Assembly: GCA_017861215.1 (NCBI GenBank)
Contig: JAGFXN010000015.1
Span: forward strand, 1-12,240
From: Deltaproteobacteria bacterium
Lineage (GTDB): Bacteria > Desulfobacterota > Desulfuromonadia > Geobacterales > DSM-12255
Length of the DNA stretch: 12,240 nt
Reading direction: 5' to 3'
Shown one piece after another: positions 7,311-12,240 of this stretch (position 1 is the first letter of the stretch; each line of letters opens with the position of its first letter). The translations under genes and the position numbers were made by a program. The notes under the pieces are model-generated. The model made no database searches, was not told the origin of the DNA, and saw nothing but the letters and a program-made list of their open reading frames with translations.

Positions 7311-8254
7311 GCGCCTTGTAAGACCAGTGCGGCAAGAGCTTCAATAAACCTGGGGGAACTGTTCAGTGAGGGCATTCTCGCAAATTTGGCGATGCCGAGC
7401 TCCCACGCTTTTTTGGAGTATTCTATGTCGATCTCATGGAGTGTCTCGATATGATCGGAGACAAACGAAAGCGGCACTACCAGAAGGTTTTTGACGCCGC
7501 TCCCGGCGAGTTTTTTCAGCATGTCATCCGTCGACGGCTCAAGCCATTTTACCGGCCCGGCCCTTGACTGGAAAGAAAGGTGATGCGGCACTGTGAACTG
7601 TTGCATGATCAGCCGGACGCTCTCCTCTATCTGTGCAAGATATGGATCACCTTCATCGATGAACGATTGCGGCAGAGAATGTGCCGAAAACAGCAGTTCT
7701 ACCTCTGCAAGCGGGTGGAACTGCTGCAATCCTTCTCTTATTTTTTCAGCCATTGCATCTATGTATCCGGAATCATTATAAAAACTGTCAATATAACGAA
7801 CTTTGAAATCGACTTTGGACTCGGCCAGCACTTTTTTCAGCTCTTTGATGCTCGAACCGGTAGTCGCCCTGGAATAGTGAGGATACAGCGAAACAGCAGT
7901 AATGTCCTTGATACCGGCCTTCCTGATCGCGGCCAGCGCTTCGATTGTCGACGGCCTCCAGTAGCGCATGGCAACAAAGCAACGATAGTTGTCGCCGAGC
8001 ACTTGCTCAAGCGATCTTGCCTGCTCTTCGGTCAATTCGCGGAGCGGGGATTTACCGCCGATGAGGCTGTAGTTCTCTTCCACATGGGCAGCTCTTTTTT
8101 TGACAATTATCCTGGCAATCAGCGGCTGCAGCCAGGCCGGCCCGATCTTGATGATTTCTCTGTCAGTAAAGAGATTCAGCAAAAACGGCCGTACCGCATC
8201 TAGCGAGTCCGGACCACCCATCTGCAGCAGAAGTACAGCTTTTTTCTCCGTCAT
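7307..8254 (-). CDS. hemH: Ferrochelatase
   Basis: This enzyme inserts ferrous iron into a porphyrin near the end of heme biosynthesis. The 315-residue length matches bacterial ferrochelatases. Key motifs are visible: LLQMGGPDS at the N-terminus, SLYPHYS (122-128), LLFSAHSLPQ with H192, LSFQSRAGPVKWLEPSTDD (226-244), and PLSFVSDHIETLHEID with E270. H192 and E270 correspond to the catalytic His/Glu pair of the family. No C-terminal cysteines for a 2Fe-2S cluster are seen. AGGAG lies 5 nt before the ATG, and that ATG overlaps the stop of the upstream lipoprotein gene (ATGA). Its own stop overlaps the start of the CxxC gene in the same way. The early tetrapyrrole genes of this window lie on the other strand. 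Whether the substrate is protoporphyrin IX or coproporphyrin III cannot be decided from the sequence alone. Confidence 0.97.
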   Translation of the reverse strand: MTEKKAVLLLQMGGPDSLDAVRPFLLNLFTDREIIKIGPAWLQPLIARIIVKKRAAHVEENYSLIGGKSPLRELTEEQARSLEQVLGDNYRCFVAMRYWRPSTIEALAAIRKAGIKDITAVSLYPHYSRATTGSSIKELKKVLAESKVDFKVRYIDSFYNDSGYIDAMAEKIREGLQQFHPLAEVELLFSAHSLPQSFIDEGDPYLAQIEESVRLIMQQFTVPHHLSFQSRAGPVKWLEPSTDDMLKKLAGSGVKNLLVVPLSFVSDHIETLHEIDIEYSKKAWELGIAKFARMPSLNSSPRFIEALAALVLQGA

Positions 8255-8997
8255 GGTTTCTCCTGCCCGTTCAGATTAAGGGTCACATTATAAACTTTGC
8301 CGGTCTCCATCTCCCGGAACTGCAGCTTGACGGACCTGGCGGTTTTAGCCTCTCCGGGGAAAAACAGAAAGCCGTTTGCCAGGTGACCTATCGGAATCAT
8401 CTTACTTTCCAGCCCTTTGCTGCGGATGTCATTGAGTATTGCTGTCTGGCGGTCAGTGGAGGTAGCCTCTTTTCCCGTGCCGACAATGGCACCGCCAGCA
8501 GCGCCGAGCGCAGCCCCTTTACCCATGGCATTGCCTACGTTATCCCCTGAAACGATGCCAATCGCCGCTCCAAGAACGGCCCCTCCGGCTGCCCCCCAAA
8601 GAGCACCCGTACCGGCACCCTTACCGAGGGCTGCCAGCTGCGTCGACTTTTCAACCCTGTTGATAACAGTCTGGTTCGGGACAACCTGCCAGTAGTTCCC
8701 CTGCGCATCAATCAGAAAAGTCTGCTCCGTCACAATCTGCAGGGGTTTGCCGCTCAGATTGTTCATTACCAGCTGGACAGGCAGAAGGCCGGTGTCCCTG
8801 ATATCGAAACCGAATGCCTCTTTCGCTATATCCCTGTCCGCATAGGCTTCCGCACCTATCGCTACCCCGCCGACTTCCTGCCTGTTGGCATACGCCTCAG
8901 GCGGACGGAATGACACGTACTGACTATTGTAGGAGGTACATCCGGCAACTTGGATTAGTACAAGTAGAACGACTGCTGCTTTTATTATTGTTTTCAT
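8251..8997 (-). CDS. Glycine-zipper lipoprotein
   Basis: This 248-residue protein begins with a lipoprotein signal peptide: positively charged MKTIIK, a hydrophobic stretch, and the lipobox VAGC with C20 as the lipidated residue, so it is secreted and membrane-anchored. Residues about 40-118 look like a beta-sandwich (alternating hydrophobic strands such as LLPVQLVMNNLSGKPLQI). They are followed by a glycine-zipper block at about 124-175 (GAGTGALWGAAGGAVLGAAIG and a second GKGAALGAAGGAIVG), then another beta-rich segment to the end. Glycine zippers of this type are thought to insert in membranes or drive oligomerisation, as in outer-membrane lipoproteins. Role unknown. The start has a strong ribosome site, AAGGAGG at 9003-9009, 5 nt from the ATG. 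It is the first gene of a unit with hemH, sharing an ATGA overlap. Confidence 0.9.
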   Translation of the reverse strand: MKTIIKAAVVLLVLIQVAGCTSYNSQYVSFRPPEAYANRQEVGGVAIGAEAYADRDIAKEAFGFDIRDTGLLPVQLVMNNLSGKPLQIVTEQTFLIDAQGNYWQVVPNQTVINRVEKSTQLAALGKGAGTGALWGAAGGAVLGAAIGIVSGDNVGNAMGKGAALGAAGGAIVGTGKEATSTDRQTAILNDIRSKGLESKMIPIGHLANGFLFFPGEAKTARSVKLQFREMETGKVYNVTLNLNGQEKP

Positions 8998-9016
8998 GTC
9001 AGCCTCCTTTTTTTAA

Positions 9017-9044
9017 ATTTTACCATGCTTGCACCCTATTTCAA
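9017..9044 (-). promoter_or_regulatory. Possible sigma70 promoter of the lipoprotein-hemH unit
   Basis: On the minus strand, TTGAAA (9044-9039) and TAAAAT (9022-9017) each match the consensus at five of six positions, with a 16-bp spacer. The predicted start near 9010 would leave only about a dozen bases before the ATG, just enough to include the AAGGAGG site. That tight leader and the A/T-rich context lower the confidence. Confidence 0.4.
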
Positions 9045-9067
9045 GGAAGAGCGTTTGCCTAATAAAT

Positions 9068-9097
9068 GGGCAAAATTGCGGCTTGCAAATTTGCCCC
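9068..9097. repeat. Strong hairpin in the rsmG-lipoprotein spacer
   Basis: GGGCAAAATTGC (9068-9079) and GCAAATTTGCCC (9085-9096) form a 12-bp inverted repeat with one mismatch and a 5-base loop. It lies about 100 bp after the rsmG stop on the minus strand. In that direction the stem is followed by ATTTATT, which is T-rich but not a clean T run, so it may be a weak rho-independent terminator for the mnmE-mnmG-rsmG unit. An operator or dispersed repeat is equally possible. The remaining spacer (8998-9067 and 9098-9196) holds only the candidate promoter and a weak AAACC/GGTTT pairing. Confidence 0.5.
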
Positions 9098-9196
9098 AAA
9101 ACCGGCGTTCTTTCGTCGAGGCTGGGCTTGATATTCATTTGGCACAAAAACCTTTTAAGCGGGGTTTATGCCCGTAGCAGATGATATAGCTATTAT

Positions 9197-9853
9197 TCAG
9201 CGGTGGTCCCGTCTTATTATCACCAATGATCTTGACTCCCCGCTGAACGGCAGTCGAAACTCATGAATATCAGCGACCACTGCCCCAAGCACGGTCAGTT
9301 TGCCGGATGACATTTCAGCCTCGCTTTTTCCCTCCCTGCCCTTCATGGCAATAATGACGCCATCGGGAGCAAGCAGCGGCAGTGCCAACTGGACGTATTT
9401 CGGAATATCAGAAAATGCTCTCGATACGACCCTGTTGAATCTTTCAGGATATTCCTCGCCAAGGTCCTCTACCCTTGCATGCAGAGCAGTGAAATTTTCA
9501 AGGCATAACAAGCGGGCAACGTGTCTCTGAAAAAGAATTTTCTTGTCTACAGCATCAAGCGAAACAATGATGGCGGCAGGAGTGACAATTTTAAGCGGGA
9601 TAGCCGGAAAACCTCCGCCGGAACCGATGTCAAGCAATTCTCCGGAAATGTTTACATGCTTCAGAATTGCCAGAGAGTCAAGGAAATGCTTAACAGCAAT
9701 ATCTTCAGTCCTGGTAATGGCAGTGAGATTTATCTTGCGGTTCCATTTGCATAGCTCGGTCGCAAATAGTTTGAATTTCTCGACGTGAGCCTGCTCAAGA
9801 ACGATCCCCAGCTGCTCAGCACCGCGCTCCAGATATTCTTGCAGGATATTCAT
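9197..9853 (-). CDS. rsmG: 16S rRNA (guanine-N7)-methyltransferase RsmG
   Basis: This SAM-dependent enzyme, formerly GidB, methylates N7 of a guanine (G527 in E. coli numbering) in the 530 loop of 16S rRNA; loss of the family enzyme gives low-level streptomycin resistance. The 218-residue length is normal. Visible signatures are WNRKINLTAIT (37-47), VKHFLDSLA (54-62), the SAM-binding LLDIGSGGGFP (73-83), and RVVSRAFS (141-148). The ATG overlaps the mnmG stop as ATGA, with AAGG abutting it, so translation is probably coupled. It is the last gene of the modification block here. In many bacteria parA and parB come next, but here an unrelated lipoprotein gene follows after 199 bp. Confidence 0.97.
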   Translation of the reverse strand: MNILQEYLERGAEQLGIVLEQAHVEKFKLFATELCKWNRKINLTAITRTEDIAVKHFLDSLAILKHVNISGELLDIGSGGGFPAIPLKIVTPAAIIVSLDAVDKKILFQRHVARLLCLENFTALHARVEDLGEEYPERFNRVVSRAFSDIPKYVQLALPLLAPDGVIIAMKGREGKSEAEMSSGKLTVLGAVVADIHEFRLPFSGESRSLVIIRRDHR

Positions 9854-11724
9854 CCTTCTATCTTTACCTTGATCGCAATCGAGAGTATGGCAACAGCAGC
9901 AGGTGTAACACCCGGTATCCGTGATGCCTGCCCTAACGTAGCAGGCTGCATCCGGATCAGCTTTTCCCGCACTTCAGCGGTAAGGCCGGCTATGGCCGCG
10001 TAATTAAAGTCCAGGGGGATCCGCGCCCCTTCCATTTTTGCCATTCTTCTCACCTGCTCCAGCTGCCTGTCAATATAGCCCTGGTACTTGACCTGGATCT
10101 CGACTTGCTCCCGAACCGCTTTCGCAACATTACCGAGAGAAGGGTCAAGTCTTGCCAGATCTGCATATGTCACATCGGATCTTTTCAGCAATTGCTCATA
10201 GGTAAGTGAATTCTGCAAACCACCAAGACCAAAATCCGCCACAAAGTCCGGAGCTGCTTCAGACGGCAGCAGCTTTGCTTTCTGCAATTTCTCCAGCTGC
10301 TCTCCTATTGCCGCTCTCTTGCAGACGAAATACCGATAGTCATCCTCTAATACAAGTCCAAGCCGGTGGCCCAGTTCCCGCAATCGCAGATCGGCATTAT
10401 CTTCACGCAGCAGCAGCCGGTACTCGGCACGCGAGGTGAACATCCGGTAAGGTTCCTTCGTCCCAAGAGTGACAAGGTCATCTATCATGACCCCGATGTA
10501 CGCCTCATTCCTGGCTAGAACCAGCTGCTCCTTTCCCTTGACCTTTAATGCCGCGTTTATCCCGGCCAGCAGCCCTTGACCTGCAGCCTCCTCATAACCG
10601 GAAGTGCCGTTAATCTGGCCGGCATGATAAAGATTTTGTATCCTTTTGGTTTCCAGTGTTGCCCGCAGCTGCACCGGATCGGCATAATCGTACTCGATTG
10701 CGTAAGCTGGACGCATGATTTCAACTTTTTCGAGCCCCTCGATACTCCGGTAGAAGGACCACTGTACGTCGATAGGCAATGAGGTGGAAAGCCCTGAAGG
10801 ATAGTATTCTACCGTGCTCAAGCCTTCGGGCTCAAGGAATGTCTGGTGCCGCTCCTTTTCCGGAAAGCGCACAACCTTGTCTTCAATGGACGGGCAATAG
10901 CGCGGACCGATGCCTTCTATTATCCCGGCGTACAGCGGAGAACGGTCGAGCCCGGACCTGATAATTTCGTGGCTGCGCGGATTGGTATAGGCGATGTAAC
11001 ACGGCACTTGCGGTTGGACTACGGTAGTCTTCGAAAACGAAAAAGCCTCGGGAGGGTCATCGCCAAATTGCGGTTCGAGCCTGCTGAAATCTATGGTTCG
11101 GCCATCAAGTCTTGCCGGCGTTCCGGTCTTCAGTCGACCGATATCAAAGCCTAGCTCCCGCAGATTATCGGACAGACCGACAGAAGGGAGATCGCCTGCC
11201 CGGCCGCCGGGGTAGTTTGTCAGGCCGATGTGTATCAGCCCCTTCATGAATGTTCCGGTTGTCAGAATCACGGTTTTGCCAAGAAATCTGACGCCGGCTC
11301 GCGTCTCTACACCGACAACCTTCTCACCTTCAACAACAAGACGCGTAACCTCTGCCTGCTTCAGGTCAAGATGCTCCTGATTCTCAAGCACGCCCTTCAT
11401 CCTGAGACGGTACAGCTGCTTGTCTGCCTGCGCCCGCGAAGCCCTGACCGCTGGACCCTTGCGCATATTGAGAATGCGGAACTGAATGCCGGTGGCATCG
11501 ATATTTTTCCCCATCTCACCGCCAAGAGCGTCAATCTCCTTGACTATATGCCCTTTTGCCTGTCCGCCGATTGCCGGATTGCACGACATAAGCGCCACGG
11601 CATCAAGATTAATTGTCAGTAGAAGCGTCGCACACCCCATACGGGCTGAAGCCAGGGCGGCCTCGCAGCCTGCATGCCCTGCCCCGGCAACTATGACGTC
11701 GTATTGCTTGTCGTAAGCTACCAA
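9850..11724 (-). CDS. mnmG: tRNA uridine-5-carboxymethylaminomethyl modification enzyme MnmG
   Basis: This FAD-dependent protein (formerly GidA) works with MnmE to modify wobble uridine-34 of certain tRNAs. Visible motifs are the FAD-binding VAGAGHAGCEAAL (GxGxxG at 14-19 from the chosen start), SCNPAIGGQAKGHIVKEIDALGG, GTFMKGLIHIG, the conserved cysteine in GPRYCPSIEDKV, and TSGYEEAAGQGLLAGINAA. I chose TTG at 11724, giving MVAYDKQYDVIV and 624 residues, close to the usual 620-630. GGAG at 11733-11736 sits 8 nt before it. The open frame continues up to GTG at 11772, but that would add 16 atypical residues with no ribosome site. Its stop overlaps the rsmG start. A parS palindrome lies in the 100-bp spacer from mnmE. 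Confidence 0.96.
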   Translation of the reverse strand: MVAYDKQYDVIVAGAGHAGCEAALASARMGCATLLLTINLDAVALMSCNPAIGGQAKGHIVKEIDALGGEMGKNIDATGIQFRILNMRKGPAVRASRAQADKQLYRLRMKGVLENQEHLDLKQAEVTRLVVEGEKVVGVETRAGVRFLGKTVILTTGTFMKGLIHIGLTNYPGGRAGDLPSVGLSDNLRELGFDIGRLKTGTPARLDGRTIDFSRLEPQFGDDPPEAFSFSKTTVVQPQVPCYIAYTNPRSHEIIRSGLDRSPLYAGIIEGIGPRYCPSIEDKVVRFPEKERHQTFLEPEGLSTVEYYPSGLSTSLPIDVQWSFYRSIEGLEKVEIMRPAYAIEYDYADPVQLRATLETKRIQNLYHAGQINGTSGYEEAAGQGLLAGINAALKVKGKEQLVLARNEAYIGVMIDDLVTLGTKEPYRMFTSRAEYRLLLREDNADLRLRELGHRLGLVLEDDYRYFVCKRAAIGEQLEKLQKAKLLPSEAAPDFVADFGLGGLQNSLTYEQLLKRSDVTYADLARLDPSLGNVAKAVREQVEIQVKYQGYIDRQLEQVRRMAKMEGARIPLDFNYAAIAGLTAEVREKLIRMQPATLGQASRIPGVTPAAVAILSIAIKVKIEG

Positions 11725-11732
11725 TGCCTTTT

Positions 11733-11736
11733 CTCC
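11733..11736 (-). promoter_or_regulatory. Ribosome binding site favouring a TTG start of mnmG
   Basis: Minus-strand GGAG lies 8 nt before TTG at 11724. The competing GTG codons at 11772 and 11769 have no Shine-Dalgarno, so this site decides for the rarer TTG start, which also yields the family-typical N-terminus. Confidence 0.6.
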
Positions 11737-11804
11737 GTTACGCAGCAATTCAGGAGCAATGAAAACCACCACAAGGCCGACCAGTTATGGTTCATTACTG
11801 CCAT

Positions 11805-11820
11805 TGTTTCACGTGAAACA
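11805..11820. promoter_or_regulatory. parS centromere site (ParB-binding palindrome)
   Basis: TGTTTCACGTGAAACA is a perfect 16-bp palindrome and matches the widely conserved chromosomal parS consensus (TGTTNCACGTGAAACA) at every position. It lies between the mnmE stop (11825) and the mnmG start (11724), 4 bp from the mnmE stop codon. ParB loads here and spreads to form the partition complex used for origin segregation. This strongly suggests that the window is close to the chromosome origin. No second copy is visible elsewhere in the window. Confidence 0.92.
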
Positions 11821-11824
11821 TTTA

Positions 11825-12240
11825 CTACTTGCCGATGCAAAACTGTCCGAATACGAGATCAAGAATGTCGTCAGGGGTGGTTTCCCCGGTAACTTCGCCG
11901 AGAACATGGAGTGCCTCCCGCAGATCAAGAGCCAGTAGTTCATCCGGCAAAGGGATCGCGCTGTGCTCAATAAAATCTCTGAGTAAAGCCCGGACACAAA
12001 GCAGCGCGTCCCTGTGCCTGGCCCGTGAGAGCAGAAGCAGTTCGCGGCTGTCAACAATTTTACCGTGCAGAAAGGTCTGCGCAATACTATGCTTGAGCTG
12101 CTCAATTCCGGCCAGTGATAACGTGGAAATGGTAACGGCAGGATACGTGCAAAGGCCTGGAGGAAGATGAAGTCCGGCTTCAAGATCCGACTTGTTCAGT
12201 ACGATAATGATTCTGGAGTCCCTGATGGCGTCGGCAACGA
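11825..12240 (-). CDS. mnmE: tRNA modification GTPase MnmE (C-terminal part; 5' end beyond window)
   Basis: The last 137 residues of MnmE (formerly TrmE) are visible on the minus strand; the N-terminus lies beyond the right edge. The GTPase G4 motif appears as NKSDL near the window edge. It is followed by the C-terminal helical part with SRARHRDAL, LRALAL-like segments (here LLALDLREALHVLGEVTGE) and the diagnostic C-terminal FCIGK, whose cysteine is the conserved catalytic residue of the family. The stop is TAG at 11825-11827, followed directly by TAA at 11822-11824, a tandem stop. MnmE acts with MnmG in a heterotetramer that modifies wobble uridines. The frame ends with two spare bases at 12239-12240. 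Confidence 0.96.
   Translation of the reverse strand, partial: VADAIRDSRIIIVLNKSDLEAGLHLPPGLCTYPAVTISTLSLAGIEQLKHSIAQTFLHGKIVDSRELLLLSRARHRDALLCVRALLRDFIEHSAIPLPDELLALDLREALHVLGEVTGETTPDDILDLVFGQFCIGK

Noticed and set aside
6741..7454. A 237-codon open frame on the plus strand
   Set aside because: It overlaps DUF47, its promoter, the CxxC gene and hemH in antisense. The predicted protein is cysteine/histidine rich without a motif and would conflict with well-supported genes.
1..12240. CRISPR array, tRNA, rRNA, transposase or phage genes
   Set aside because: No regularly spaced repeats, cloverleaf structures, rRNA segments or mobile-element proteins were seen on either strand.

Overview
The window reads as a stretch of chromosome from a Geobacter-like deltaproteobacterium (Desulfuromonadales/Geobacterales). 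This assignment is an inference from gene content and protein style: a fused CobA/HemD, a zinc-type HemB, a DUF47-Pit phosphate pair, and OleC/OleD-type olefin genes. No 16S rRNA or other direct taxonomic marker is present. Coding density is very high, and no gene-free stretch exceeds 300 bases. I see no tRNA, rRNA, CRISPR array, transposase or phage gene.

Left part, plus strand (1-5323). A bifunctional uroporphyrinogen-III methyltransferase/synthase (cobA-hemD, cut at its 5' end by the window edge) is followed 19 bp later by hemB. Together they are part of a tetrapyrrole operon feeding heme, siroheme and cobalamin. After a 163-bp spacer full of degenerate repeats come two genes joined by an ATGA overlap. 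One is an OleC-like AMP-dependent beta-lactone synthetase and the other an OleD-like NAD(P)-dependent 2-alkyl-3-oxoalkanoate reductase, both of the long-chain olefin pathway. Their usual partners oleA and oleB are not in the window.

Right part, minus strand (5303-12240). Read in transcription order from the right edge: mnmE (C-terminal 137 residues only), a perfect parS palindrome, mnmG (best start TTG), rsmG, a 199-bp spacer with a hairpin and a possible promoter, a glycine-zipper lipoprotein, hemH (ferrochelatase), a 64-residue protein with two CxxC knuckles, a spacer with a good sigma70 promoter, a DUF47/PhoU-like regulator, and a PiT phosphate permease. The last gene runs tail-to-tail into oleD with a 21-bp overlap. 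Stop/start overlaps join rsmG to mnmG, hemH to the lipoprotein, the CxxC protein to hemH, and pit to the DUF47 gene.

The genes fall into four jobs: tetrapyrrole synthesis (cobA-hemD, hemB and, on the other strand, hemH), long-chain hydrocarbon synthesis (oleC, oleD), phosphate uptake (DUF47-pit), and tRNA wobble-uridine and 16S rRNA modification (mnmE, mnmG, rsmG). The mnmE-mnmG-rsmG block with a parS site suggests a position near the chromosome origin, although parA and parB do not follow rsmG here.

Most of the window is ordinary housekeeping sequence. The most notable items are the parS site between mnmE and mnmG, the orphan oleC-oleD pair, and the uncharacterised lipoprotein and CxxC protein that are translationally coupled to hemH. 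I found no clear evidence of a wholly new biological system.
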